Below are positions 36,701 to 51,700 of a DNA stretch of 64,000 nucleotides, one piece after another. The DNA comes from Glossina fuscipes (lineage: Eukaryota; Arthropoda; Insecta; Diptera; Glossinidae). Positions within the stretch are counted from its first letter, which is position 1. Each line of letters starts with the position of its first letter. A program made the translations under genes and the position numbers. The stretch lies in the NCBI RefSeq assembly GCF_014805625.2, contig NW_023998646.1, forward strand, positions 1,139,885-1,203,884, in the 5' to 3' direction. The notes below the pieces were generated by a model, which searched no databases, was not told the DNA's origin, and was given only the letters and a program-made list of their open reading frames with translations.

Positions 36701-39700
36701 CAAAAATTCCTCTTCTTCCATATACTGATATGTAAAACTGCTTCTTCCTGTGACCTGCTTCCATTCTGTCTTCTCATCGCTTTTTTCCTCCCAATCATAA
36801 ATATCGTTTTCCTCTGTAGAAGATGAAAGCACCATCTGCCATTGGTCTTTTCCTGTGAAATACAATTGCAGACTCATCCCATGAATCATCTATTCCCGTA
36901 AAATCCATTTCATCCATTTTCTATGGGGCGAAAATGTTTCATACATATACAGATTTTACTGGCTATGTCTTGAAATTCTGCTTACCAGATAAAATCAACT
37001 TTTAATTCTTTTTAAATTTCCAAATTCTGTAAAAAATTAAAAACAAAGTTACACCTCAAGAACAGTTCACTATCTATTAGTAATCCGTAAGGACTAAAAA
37101 ATAATTCATCAACACTCAGCTTTATATTTACAGAACCAACTAAAGCAAGTGCTTATCAAAAATCGAATAACGGGAAAATACAGTATAATTTTTCCATGGC
37201 CATACTTCATAACTAAACGGTAAATTCGTAGACGGCATGCACGCAACCATCCGTGGGTATGAGCGCTGCGTATATGATATAATAAACGTAGAATAAAAGG
37301 AAACTACACTTTTGAGTATCAAGTTTTGGTAAGGAACATTTTGTGCAAGGCGCCGCCAGATAAAGCAAAGTACGATTTTTGTTGCCGCCCAATGAACTAA
37401 AATAGGAAAAACTGCGTCGTGCTTAACGTGTTAAACCAAGTAATAACCATAATGTTGCTTTGATGAGAAGGACTGAATTGTCGTCAATTCGAAAGCCATT
37501 ATTACGGTTTTATTAAGACGTTCAATTTGTTCACGCAAATTCCATTAGTAGTAAAAATTTAATCTCACGATTTATGAATCATTCATACAATGAAATTTCT
37601 CGGTTTTTACCTTGAAGTCATATCTCTAAGGAGCAAATTTCAGTAAATGTTGTTATTAAATTCCCGTTACGTTACTAACAACACGTCCGAATAATAATTT
37701 GATGTTTGGTGCACACATTTACAGTTATTGATACAACATTGATTGATTTATTGATTTTACATAATAAGTCGTTACGTAGAAAGTGATCGAAAAGATCAGT
37801 CGGGTTCGTCGTTAAGCCAAAACACGTAAGTGTGCTCAATCTCGTGAAAATATCTCAAAAGGTGCTACCTTTGGGTTGAACACAAGAATATTGGCAAGAC
37901 AGACGGACAGCCAAACTTACGTCCATTCTAAAAGTGATTCAAACCCGATCGGTATAATAAAAAGTGATTTATCTCAAGTCAAGAGAGTTGTATTTAGTCG
38001 CACAAACTTAGCCTATCCTTGTACCACAAGTGATGTGGGGTATAATTGCGAATCTTTTGGTTGGCATTATGTAAGTTGTCTCAAAGCTTTCAGATATGAA
38101 AATGAAGATGGCATGTCTTGTCTACAAAAGCTGAGAAATGTGTCTATGCATAGATTGATAAGTACTTATGAAAATTTCAGACATTTTGAAGGCATGTTTC
38201 TTAATTCAAGATCGTCGGATTGGAGTACTTCTATGAAAAGTCTAATATTTGCGCTGTTATTAAGTACTTGGTTTTGCAAGACACTACATATACACAAGTT
38301 ATATAGGTTGAATCCCACGCCAGGGGCTCCTCATTTGTCACGGCGCTAAAACATGGAAACATGGGTAGCTTTGAACGTTGAAAGCTATAAAACCACAACC
38401 AAAGATGAAAACTCGCTGGATGAGCGTCAAACAGCAAACAAGCATTGAGAAGCTTAATTCAGCGGACAGGAGACGAACGCAATTGGAACACTCTAAGTTT
38501 GTCAATCTCGGTAATAGGAAGATATCCCCTTCAAAATCAAATCAAATTTCTGGCTAGGAAAGACCATATAAAAAGTGGGGAGAAAAAAGGGTATGGCTTG
38601 TGAATACAGCCAACTTGAAAACAAGAACATCTTTTACGTAAATGGTCCCAGCACAACTAGGTGGAAAAGTCGAGTAATCTGATTAAAATAGTTAATTTCG
38701 ATTCTATTTCTACTGGAAATTTACGTGGAAGTATCTTATTCATAAATACAATTACATTACGCTTAACCCGCGTTGCTTGTTTCTTGGTTTACTTATGAGC
38801 AGCGCTGAAAGCAATCGACAGCTGCAGACACAGGAATCGTACTGTAACTTTGGCAGGATAAAGGCGGTATATATGATTCCGACACCAACTAGCGTAAAGC
38901 ATTTATTAAAAAGTTTTAAAAAGCCTTTCGCCGATTGTGTCTTACAATATTTTCAAGATGTACTCTGCTCAACGCGCATCATTTACTCTTATACCGTCAA
39001 GCGTTGTTGACTTTCCTGTCTTGATATGATCACAGAAAGGGTTGTGTTCATCACCTTGTCTGCGCGATAAGAGGTAGTACGTCTTGTTAGCATTACCGTC
39101 GATCTTATTTGCCAGATCCCGCCCAGATACTTTGAGGAAACTTCGTCGTTCGAGAGCGGTGCTGTCATCCGCAAATGAATAAATAAGGATTTTTGTTTAC
39201 AGCATAGGTTTCTATGATACTCTTGATGTACTGTCAGAATAATGAAGCTATTAATGGACACCGCCGCAAAAATGTTCTCCACAAGTACCAGTCCCTGTCA
39301 ATGTCCCCTCGCCGTACCAAAAAACAGCAAGAAGTTTTGGTCTACAATTAACAGGCATTCCGATTAAAAACGTACAAGTAGTAACTAAGCCGGCTGATAA
39401 GCCAATGTACTAGTTGACTGTCATGATTAAGCCTTAATACACTCCCCAGGTCGTTGCGCAGAATATTCAGCAAATGTCATGGCAGCATTTTCCCAGCTTG
39501 GTAGGAAATAGCCGATGGCCAATCATGTATGTATATACATATATATATACAAATTAACACATTAATGCGTGTTATCATCAAAAAAGGCTGTGACTAACAG
39601 TGCGATTGCAGTAAGAACGCGAAACCAGAATTTTGTGGCATTGGTAGCTTTATCAGCTGATATGTTTTAGCAAATAAAAAAGAATAGAAAAACGAAAGTG

Positions 39701-42700
39701 GTAAAGTTTGCAGCATACGATTTACTCGCAGAGGGAAGGCGTTCTGTGAAAATAGACTATAAAAAATACGTTTTTGTAAATTAACTGAAAAATAAAACCA
39801 CGATCATCAAGGCTTCGTAATTTGTATACAAATGCGTAATAATTTATTATAAGTATATACGTAATTATGCCATAGTTAAACACATAATTATGCAATTTTG
39901 CAATTGCCGCCCGAAAGCAAACTGTTCATACATAGCTGAAACTATGGAAATCGTGATCAATTACCAGTTTATAATCGCAATGCGGCTTTCGCTCCATTCA
40001 CTAATAACTCAATGATTTATCTCATAGAAAGATCGAAACAAGCTATTCGTTACAACAGCGAAAGGAAGGCCGTTTTTCTGGATATCTCCAAAATATTCGG
40101 CAAAGTATGACGTGGCGCTGCTGTCTACGAACTGATTGCATTTAGTATGGATAAAAATCTCGCTCGATTCGTTCGATGTGAATGAATTTCCTACAATTGC
40201 ACAAGTGCCACAAGGCTTCATCCTTCGTTCATTTCTCTTTCGGACATTTATTGACGACCTTCTGTAAGCGATATCAAACGCTATTTATTCATAACAGCAG
40301 CTGCTCTCACTGGTTCTCTTTCAATATAGCAATATCGAGCTACAAAGTAAAACGTTCATTGTGAATAAAGTCACCAAAACATCTGAACGGGGATGGGCAA
40401 TAATGCCAACAACGCGCAGTACAGTGTGTTATTAACATAATGAACACCTCATTTCCTTCGTTAATGTAAAAAAATTAGTAGATTTTAGTATTAGTGAATG
40501 CGAATACTAAATGACTTTCTTTGGGGGAACTGCGAAATCAGGGAAGTAGCAGTCAAGAGTTTACAGCACAATTAGCACTTGTTCTAGAGTTTCCAAATTT
40601 CGTCTGGACAGCCCCAACTATGGAATTGTTCAAATTCTTAAGAATATATTGAACACTGTGGATACCCTTAGGCGCAAGTCTTTCTGCTTATGTATAGACA
40701 CCTGTTGAACAGTGCTCTATGAAGATAAGAGAATACAATAGAAATAACCAAGCAAAGTTACTGGCAAATCGTGAAATGTCGTAAAAAGAAGGCATAACAA
40801 AGGCAAGATTTGAAGAAAAACGGTTTCAGCTAGACCGGAGTAATTGAACTTAAAAACGAGACGGCCAAATCGGTAAGCTGCAAAAGCCATTACGACGCAC
40901 AATGGGAGAAAAAATGATCTTGAGGAAAATCGAACCGCATGTGAATATGAAAGACATAGATGAAGCAGTCGAAAAGACAGAGATTGTCAACGGCTGCTGC
41001 AGGCGAGTCAGGCAAAAACAATGTAACATCAGGGAAGATTTTGGTCGCACCAAACAAGCGCTAATTGAAGCTGCAACATCTTTAGCTGTTCACCTATTGT
41101 AATGAGCCGGATATGGGAAAAAGAGACCAAGAAAATATGCTTCCAACGCGTAAAAGCAGGCTATCTGGGTGGAGGTCGTAGCGGAAGGAACCGCAGTTTC
41201 CTGTGCAGAACATGCCAGAAAAATAGACAAAAACCGAGATGCGGTTCATTATTTGTGCAGAGAAAGGGTTAACGAATATAAACCACTTTATGAGAAGCGC
41301 AGGATGCAATAAAGCTTACATGATGAAAATTAAAATCCTTCAAGTAAATATAGGTAGGGGAAAAGAAGCCTAAAGCTCGAGGAGAATATAGATATGGTGC
41401 TACTTAGCTTACCATATATAAAACCACAAACGATTGTGTGGTTCTAAAGTAGAAAGGTCAAACCGGCTATCTATGTAAAGAATACAAACCCGAAATTGGG
41501 AAAAATAGATGAAACACACAAGAACTTGTAGCGGAAGTGATGTAAACTACCATTTACATTTGCTACTTCTCCCCAAGCACAGGAACGTAAAATAGAATAG
41601 GAATAGACGTAACTGTAGTGTCGTTAATGGTGGCAGATGTGCGTGTTGATCAGTAGCAGAAAGCGAAACCTTAAGTAATCACCAATTTATCGACGTAGAT
41701 AATGAGGCAGTACGACGAACATAGTCAATAAAGTAGACCGTATGGAAACTGACCCAGGAGGCGAGCTCAGCAACTCTGTTGGCCAAAAAAAATTAACGAT
41801 AATACACTAACCTGCGTCAGAAAGATCTGAATGCTGCTATGGCTTGTAACCAGCATACCTTGACGTATATATGTGAGGTTGGAATGAGCCAGCATATTAG
41901 TGGAATGCAAAAATAAAACAACTGCAGTCGGAGCCTTTAAACGCCAAAGACGAGCGACAAGGTGCAGCGGAAATGCAAATCATTTACAGAACTGGGAGAA
42001 GATTCCTTAATTTAGGAATAAACACAGAGCAAACTTATATGCTGGAAAGAATTATACGAAGATGTAAACAAACTGATTCTTGCCGCACGAAAGATTTACC
42101 AAGAAAATTCACCACAAGAATTTCAAATGCTGCCTGGGCCCAAACAAAAGTGGCAAAGCCGTTCCCAGTAACCAATCATCAACCCACAGTCACATCAGGA
42201 TAGGAGTCTTGCCCGGGGATATGACTACAGCGGAAGAAGCCCAGGCAACATGTCGAACGTTGAAAAAGAGAAAAGTTCCGGGGCCTATTAGAATACCAAA
42301 CTAAATAATACAAATGGTTGGTGGCATATGGGCAAATTTATTAGCAATACATAGAAACTATGCCTCAGACTCTGCATTTTTCCAACAATGTGGAAAAACA
42401 GATCCTAGTCTTGCTACAAAAGGCCGGTAAGCCGTTGCATAGCTCATCTTCTTATAGACCTATCTATTTCCTGGACAACGTGGGCAAACCTTTCGAAAGA
42501 TTGCTGCTATGGAGATTAGAAGGAGAGTTGAAACACCAGGGCATATTCTCTAGGCATCAGTTTGGCTCCGGCAAACAACGATCGTCTATGGACGCTATTG
42601 TGGAAGTGCTCTGTGCAAAACTATGTTAGACGTGAACGGCCCAACGAGGTGAGGCGAAAATTTATATGAAGCGTAGCCTACTCGCACATAATGTATGCCA

Positions 42701-45700
42701 CACTGATTTGCGCAGCGAAAGTATTACAGCATCTTCTACGAAGGCTGGAGGCGGTTAAAAGGCTGTACACATTGGGAATGGCATTGGCCTAACGCACAGT
42801 TTCAACGACAACGAGAGCAGTCTTGGTAGGAACGCTGCCCAGCGAGCTACTATTGAAGGAGCGGTTATGCACCCATTAAAAGAAAAAAAAATATTTTCCG
42901 ACCTTCTCAACTACTCTTTCCGGAGTTGCCCGCATATCGAACAATGTACGGCTAATCATGCACATTGCACGCAAGTAAAGCACTCTACCTGAAATGTCGA
43001 CGATGACCTCAACAAAAACATACTCACACAGCACAGAAGTATTCCAAAAATTGTTAGAATCCTCATTCGCTTTTTAAAAAGTGGAGCGTGCATCAAAGTA
43101 ATATCAGACTTCTTACAGAATTTTTCACCGTAATGTGAAAAGTCATGGTTGGCGTAAAACAAGGAACTGACATCATTTGTTTTTAATATTGTGGATCACA
43201 GTCAATCACTGTAAACTCTAGGTCACTCTCGTATCTACTGTTGGATCCGAATTGTTCAACGACCCATAGCTATTTTAAAGATTCCATATAACTCACCTTT
43301 TTATCATAAACTGCGTCCTCCATGGATATGTAATGATTTGTTATGCATTCATTTCCATCAGTGCTTACAATACAATCCGAAAGTTTTACTTTACTTATCA
43401 GTGGTTCGTCAGTACCCTGAAAGTATACAAGATTTAAAAAGTTAAATTTTTAGTGAAATTAGAAATCACAGCATATTAATTCCTCGATTGCATTGTAAAA
43501 TATAGATGTACACAACACAATTCCCATAGATTTTCTATGAGGCCAATCGAAAAGGATATGAGGATATCCTTTGATAATAATCAATTTATCAAATAAAATA
43601 AGTTCAACTATAAATAACTATGTCGACATGTTTTATAACTATTTAAAAAGTTTTTGTCAGTTTTGTCTAAAGTGCCAAGTGAGATGAAAATAATGTAGAG
43701 AAGCCCTATATTGCGTTCCCATTGTTTAAAATATCGCATAAAAGATATTGAACTTGTCTAAAGAGGAACCTAAATGTTGGTTTAGACTCGCCAAAACGGA
43801 GGTCACTTCAAACTGTCCACTCCTGTCAGGGCGGGGTTTCAGTTGGCGAGTGTTATTCGCGTTCGCCGGACACCCCGGGATTTGAGAAAATAAACATATC
43901 ATTATTGCTCAGAAGATACCTAACTAATCGGGTGGGCGTGACGTTATGGCCAAGGCCGGTCTGTACCCTACACTACCGATGGTCTCCTCTATTTTACATT
44001 TTTATTTGGAGACACCGTACTTAAGTGTGCAGACTACCATGCTTGTTTTCCCCTTGGAGAAAATTCTAAATATATTTTTGCGGAGACATTAGAAACAATG
44101 AGAATTTGTCAGTAGTACTAAATAAAAAAAAAAATTTTTATCTTATTCGCAGCAATATAAAAACTATATAATTTTTTGTACGTTCAAAGATTATTCACCT
44201 ATGGGTAAAGAAACATAATATTTGCAGGCATAAGTTAGGACTTACGCTAATTGATACATATCAGATTGCTTAACTTCGGATGCCAAAACATGATAACGTA
44301 AGTAGTGGCGCTGATGATGAACCTCGACTTACGTATACTTCTGATGATGTTTGTTGATGCTAAGGCTGACGATATTTAATCACATTCCTTAGTGGCTGAA
44401 CCGGCAGCAGATAAATATAACACGTTGGCTTTGATTTTTAATTTGTGGAATGATTGGAGATTAGGTTAAACGTTGTCAATAGCAATTCCATAATAATCGC
44501 AGGAAAAATCTCGATGTTTAACAGATATTCATCGGCAAGAAAAATTATACACATATTTGGAATGTATAATACAGCGATATTATTTTAAGATCTTGTCACA
44601 CTTACACACTTTCTTCAATTACATTTGCATGCGGTTTTATGCGCAGTAGCTTTTGATGCAGAATTTGTTTCGATGCTGTTAGCCACTACAACCAATTAAA
44701 TGGTCGTAAACCACATTTAAGCCACACTGCAATTTTTTGTTAGTTTTGGGTGTATATATTTTTATTATTATTATTAATTTGGCCAGAGAAATAAATTCTA
44801 AGAATAAAGTCTCAAAAGCAGTAGCATGGAAAGCTATCGACTTTATTAAAAACTCTGCAGCACTTGAGATTCGAACCCACTATCATTGAATTGATAGTCC
44901 AGATTCTTTGCCTTCGTCCATTCAGGTGTACATATTTTTAATGTAAACATTATGTACACAATTTGAATCCATTTTTTATACGCGCATTTTTAATATAATT
45001 CTTGTTTACATTTTCATCAATTTTATACATATACGTCTTTGTCTGTATTCTGTGTTGTTAACAACCTTTTTTTATATAAATTTTAGTCTTATAGAAGAAT
45101 CACAAAAAGAAAAATTGTTCGTTTCTACATTTTTCTACAATTAATAAAAGGCTACATTATTGAAGAGAACCACCGTTCCAGTGAAACACTTATTAGAGGC
45201 TCTGCTTTTTAAAAGCAAGAAAGCACGCTTGATCTGAAGTCTGTCAATGTCTTAGCGAGCACGGATTATATTCGGTGCTTGTGTTAATTTTTATAAGCGA
45301 TTTTTACAAGTAAAAATGACAAGGGAAATATCAGTGTGCGCAGCAGTTGAGTTCGATGATTTCAATCTTTCCCTATATAAAATAGCAGTTTTCCATTTAA
45401 TATCATTGAGTTACTCGACGAGTGTCCACGTTAATCATAAAGCTTAAAATTACATTTTCCACTGTTTCCAACTTTTTCTTACTGTTGTTGTTTTGTTTAA
45501 AGAAATCTATCGAAGCCCGCCAAAAAGAAGCTTATGGTGATGCCGCCCCATCACATCCCAATTATCAATTTTGGTTTCAACGATTTAAAAGTGACAAAAA
45601 ATAGACCGAAAAGCTCGAAAACGACTAATTACAAGACTTATTTGACGAAAACCCAGCTCAAACTCCCAAAGAACTTTCGAACAACTTAGCAATTGACGAA

Positions 45701-48700
45701 TCCACTATTTCTCGACGTTCACATGCGATGCAAATGATGGAAGAGGAGGAAAACTGAATACCTCGCAAATTGACGGCAAATACCATTTTCGTCACTCCTT
45801 GCAGCTTGAATGAGACATTCTGCAACACCCCACATATCGCGTGCATGATAAATTTCAACTAGCTTATTGGCGAATTCATATGATTTCCTTCGATTAAAAC
45901 TCAACAAATATAATACGTCTTTTTTCACGATAATATTGTTTAAGTTCAGTTTCAAAACCACCAAGAGACCGGATCTCCTCTCTTCATGTCAAAAAGAAAA
46001 CCTTCAATTCGCACCCTGAAGTTTCTTTTTTCTTCTTATTGTTCTTCCTTTCCTTAATATAATGAACATTAAAGCGTTGTCAACACGCCATCGCCGAAAT
46101 ATCAATAAAGCAACCAAAAACTGTCATTACAGTTACATTCGTTGTCAAATGATTCGAAGTGTAGCATAAATTGTATAAAAAAAGCATCAATTGTTCAGGA
46201 AATATAGGACTTGACGGCATCAAAGCCAGGAGTAAATATTTGCGTAAATAATTTGACTTGATTATTGTGCCGCTCTCTTCAGTTTTGCAAGTATAATTAC
46301 ATTTATGAGATTTGAATCCAGTCAGTTCCCGAAATCCACGACACGACCGAAAACACTAAGAGTCATTTATGGCTCCTGGAAACGTCTTACGTTTAATACA
46401 GCAGAAACGTCTTATTTATGATCACAAAGACGCCGTCTAATGAAGATGCTTTACGCAAATCTACTCAATTTCGCTGAATTCACATTTCTGCAGGATGCCT
46501 AGAATATAAAACAGCTCGCTAGTTAGTACCATTTTCATACCTCTCAGAACCAATCGAACGCAAGACTACGATTTCTTCCAGCTATACAGCTTAAGGACGA
46601 AGACTAAATCAACCAATTATGTATCCGTTCTGTATTTATGTGTTACTGGATGCTTCTCGCGATTTCCATAAAAATAAGGAGGAACTCTGAATTATGGCAA
46701 AGCACCGTTCCCTTCGATGACAACGGAAAGAACATATCATATTCTCTCTGAATAAAACGGGACTACACCATATGCCTTATATATGTGCGGCAAAGAACAG
46801 CACTTCCGCTGTCGTCTGCTATTCATTGTTCGTACCAGCCTGGTTTATCGCATAATCCACGCAAAGAACAATGTGTATAATTAAATAAAGATATAATTAC
46901 ATTTTGCAATCTATCCAAAAAAATGTAGTAAATAAACTTTACGGCAAGAGGAGAACAGAAGTTATTGCCACATATGATGTTTGAATAAATAAAAAGAAAC
47001 TATGTAAATTTAGAAAATTCGTTAAAATGATTCGAGAAAGGGAAAAAATCTAAAGGGACTATTCTATATGTAATGTCTTTTTCATCTTCTTATATTATTG
47101 GATTCATTTGGGAGGGATATTATAAAGCGATTTATGTGATTATCTAGTTTATATCAGACATTTTGCAGAAAGGTACTGAATTCAATTGTTGACGGAAAAC
47201 ATATCTGAGTCCAGAATTTTTTTAAAAGGTAGTGGAATTCATCACAAAGGGTTTCCTTATTAGCCGCTTTCTTTTAATGGAAGAACAACGTTACAACGAT
47301 TCAGAAACGATTCTTTGAAATTGGGTGTTTTCAACAAACCACTAAAAGGATAAGTATGTACCAGTATGGAGTTATATAATTTACCTTTAGTAAAGCTATG
47401 GGTTCTTCACGAGAGTCCCTTTGAAGAAGCGGTTTAGGCGCTGCAACTGGAAATGTGAACGACTTGTTCAATAATTGTAATAGCCGGTTAGTTTCGTTGC
47501 TTTCAACATTGTTAGCTGCAAAATATAAATTTAAAACAAAATATATCAATTATATTTTATAAATTTCAAAAAAAGATTTTGACTACAACGCATGTGGAGC
47601 GAAAAAAATAGTATCAATATTAAACAAAACTTATTTTATAACATGTTTTGTTAAAACAATTAAATACTATTAAACTGTGCACAGAGTACAGTCTTAAGAA
47701 GCTAATCTTTTCTTTACGAGCCAACGTACGCGTCATTTAAAGCAACATTAACTTTGGGCTATGCCCAAGTCGTTTATATAGTCGCTCTAAATTTCGAGTA
47801 GTAGACGGGCCGTTTCCGTCTCTTGTTGAATTGCAATATTCAAAGATCAAAACAAAAATTAGAACGTTGTAAAACAAGCTCCTGTAAATAAATTGTAAAT
47901 ATTACTTACAAAAAACGATCTATTAATACGGATCTTGTCAAGAAGTACAACAAGGAAAATTTAATTAGAGTTTTAATATATTTTTAACGCTAATTTCTAA
48001 AAAGCTTTAAACATATTTTTAACACTAGTTGTAAGTAAATGGTCATGTTTTTTTTTTAATTTAAGATGAGTTTTCTTAAATTTTAATTCATGATAAATTT
48101 TAATGCTAATTTAATGTTAAATTACTTAATTTATTTTTACAATAAATTTTTAATGTAGCTTGCAATACAGTTTTAATGTAATTCTTCATTTATTTCTACC
48201 TTGTGATTTTAAGAAGGTTCTTTTATCTTTGTTTTTCTGCACACTTCAAATTTTACTAATCGATATTATAATAGGCGGTGTCGGCATCGTGAATTTGTGA
48301 ACTTGTGGAGAAGAAATACAAGTTCAAAAAGATAAACTGATAAGCGTTGTAGACAAAACAGCAAAAGAAAATAGTTGCGGGAAAACTAAGTAGAAACATT
48401 GCTATCAATGTGGCACTGGCAATCCTTTAATTGATAAATGCACTTAAGTTTATTTTATAAAGAAAAGGGTTACTGAAAACAAACATTTCTTCAGGAGCTG
48501 TCTTGAAATTGAATTGGAATGGGATTTTTGAGGATTATAATGCCGATAATACATGTGGTAACATTTACAATAAAAAATCGAAATTTACTGTAAACATAAA
48601 AGAATTTTTGAGAAATCTGATTATGAGATAAAAGTTATAATTAGGGTTAGAAAATTTACCCGCACGTTCATCTAACCGGGCAAGTACTATTTTTAGTCAC

Positions 48701-51700
48701 ATTAGCTGTTCAAGCGAAATAAATGAATTGGTCAATAAGGGCATTTTACGAAAAGGGGTGATTGAGCCATATCTAACAGTGACTCGCCAAATCTCCATAA
48801 CAATTTTCTTTTGTGCTTCAAGATTTTCACAGTCTCTTGACGTGCTGGGGCGTGCAGGGGATCGCCATTAATCTCTTTTCGCCTTCTGTAAAGAGCTTGT
48901 GGCAATTATAAATAGTCTTTTTTGCCTTTTTTTAAGCGACTTGGAGCAGTTAATCTTATTTTACACATAAAATTTAATACAGATTCTTTGATCCATTTTT
49001 TTGGCTGATAAAGTCAACATATGTTGTGGCCATTTGTACCAACATGACAAAAAAAAAACAAAAAATTTGAAAATCGAATGTACGTAGTCAACGAAATTTT
49101 CTGTACCTTATATGTAGCTATTTATACCAAGGTAGGTGAATTTAACCCACAATTTTTATGGTGTCGCTACAGACGTAAAAATACACATAAGAAGCTGAAA
49201 TTTCACACAAACATTTCTTGATCGATTAAGAAAACAAAGTTAAACAATGGTCCTGACTGTCAAAAACACGAGTCCACCAGACTACAAAGTGAAGCAATCT
49301 TGACAAACACCAATAATTTTTTCATATTTTCGGCTAAAACTTTCGACTGCTGCACAATTGCTCGCCAGAATAACAAAATATTTATGTCCGATGGAACATA
49401 TATTGGAATTTAAATTTATTGTTAGTTGCGGACATGTTAGTAAACCATTTTTCAACCAAACATTCAAACAGTTGGCTCGCTCGTTTTTGGAAATGTCGCA
49501 ACGGCGCAATCATTTTTTAATCAATAAAGAGATGTTTTTTTCCACTTATTAGGTTTCTATCCCAATTTTTGCGACTGTAGCAATTCGGTAAGAATTATGG
49601 ATTAATTTTCATGGAAATAAGCATACGTAAACGTCGGTTGGTCTAATCTTAAAAAATTTAACTCAGTACCTGCGACCCACAACCTTATGGGCAAATTAGT
49701 TCGCCGTCTCCAATACTTTCTATTGTAATTTTACACCCTACGGTTTAAGTTTCGCATAGTAAACCAAATTTTCGTGCATCGAATAGCTTAAAATGTTGTA
49801 GGCTTTCAGAGCTAAACAATTATCTGTTTAGTCAGCCTTCAAATGCTACGAATTATGAAACATCGATAAACATATGCATGAAAATGGTCGTGCAATTTTT
49901 CGAATGCTAAAGAATTCATATTATTCTGATATATACTTTTCGCCTAAAACATTTCGGTGCAGGGTTAATCCCTGAAGAATTCAACTTTGTAAACGCTGTA
50001 CGACAATACTCGTTTTTATATTATGTTTAAAAAAGTTTGTAAAATACTGTTCGAATATTACCAGCAAAATCGTCTACGAACAGTTTCAAGCTTCTAATTA
50101 AAATTTTTATCGAATTGATTTACTCAGAAAAATACCTTCTCCCTGTTTCCTCAAGCGTAAATCTACATGTAAAAGCTTTGAAGAAGTAACATTTGCTCAT
50201 TTTATTCAAATTTTACAGAGGAATATACCTGCTGAATGTGCAAGAGCCTGCCATAATTGCGTCGTAGCTGCATCAGTCCCATGATCCTCTGAAGCTACAC
50301 TTTCCGGTGTTCGACGTTCGGTTAAGGCAGTTATATCCATCTCCAAACGGTTCGAATCCAAGCTATGCTCGGAATCTGATGATGATTTTTCTTCATTTGT
50401 TTCGAATATATTTAATGATTCATTTGTCCTAAAGCTTTTAATACCAGACAAATCGCTATGACCTTCAGAAGTTAATAAATCTGAAAAGTTAGCCAATTCT
50501 AATTTGGGTTTTTTCACTGATAAGTCCATTTCGGTAGTTAACTTGCTATCTAATGGACGTTTGCTTTTTATCACAGAATTTTTAATACTGGAGTCTGATG
50601 CCAGACATGGGGATTCGGGATTCGAGCAAGGTGGCGATATTATAACTTTTTTACTTATGTCCATAAGAACTGCTGCTGTTTCCAATTGCTGCTGTAAACT
50701 TAAATTTTTATCTTTGTCGTCATTCGTTATCAAATCATGTAATTTTTCATATCCCTTATTTGTAGGATTTGGCATTTCATAAATCGAATTATCTGCCGTA
50801 TCAATATTTCTCTCCAAGCTTAGATCCCTACCGAAATTTTTGCTTTTAATACTGCTCGTACAATTACTGTCCTCAACAAAGGAGGGTTGTACATTTTTAT
50901 TAACTTTTAATGAGAAAAGTTTCGCTTTAGCTGAGTTACTTAGCTCCGTTAACGCTTTTGCTGCCATTCTTTCCGAGGAGGACTTTAAATATGTCTTGGA
51001 TGTAATAGTTGGATTCAAACATGTTTCAGCTTCCATTAGGCCCTTAAAATAAAATAATACGTTTCTTATTAAAAAGGATAAATTGATCATTTCTTTTGAT
51101 CTGCAATATTAGAAAAAGATTTATTCAGCATGAAATGAACGGCTTGATCAACGCGGTTTTCTTCAACGTTATCTTGAAATATCAAACCTGTACTATTAAC
51201 GGAAAATGTTTTCGCTGCCAGATGCTTGTAACATCTATATGACAATTTTCAAATTTGGAATTTTTAAATCGACTTGTTTTGATCATCTTATTCCTTGAAA
51301 GAAGTCGCCATAAAACCGAAGTCGTTGCATCTTGCCATAAATCAACGATAATCGAATAAATTTTAAACGGAAAATTTCTCGATACATATATTTGAAGCTT
51401 TTTTTCGAAAATGAAAACGGGGAAAGCTCGCGCTTCTCAGGTATTCGTGTTAATACAATGAAAACTTCCTTAAAAAGTGACCTATATTTTAGTAGATCTT
51501 CGTGGCTACGAAGGCTAATGTTAGCATAATTAATGTCTTCTTTTAACAAGGTGAGCTGCTGATGCCTCTTGCGACGTACGAGGAGGCAAATGTTTATCTT
51601 CAGTAAATAGTTCGACTCTTCTAACTGTTTTACCATTGTTAGTTTCAGGACAACTAAATTTGCAAACAAGGAAGAAGTATGTTTTGTTGTCTGCTAATTT

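Larger units (their letters stand above)
43430..47384. other. ZAD-GATA intron 4, mostly unassigned
   Basis: Apart from the tRNA-like sequence and the old mariner remnant, no gene seen. A stretch at about 43790-43980 is clearly richer in G and C than its surroundings (gcgagtgttattcgcg, gggcgtgacg); its origin is unknown. Confidence 0.4.

Noticed and set aside
45658..45964. Minus-strand ORFs of 66 and 81 codons
   Set aside because: Opposite strand of the old mariner remnant; no recognisable content.
50504..51052. Plus-strand ORFs of 92 and 70 codons
   Set aside because: Antisense shadows of ZAD-GATA exon 3.
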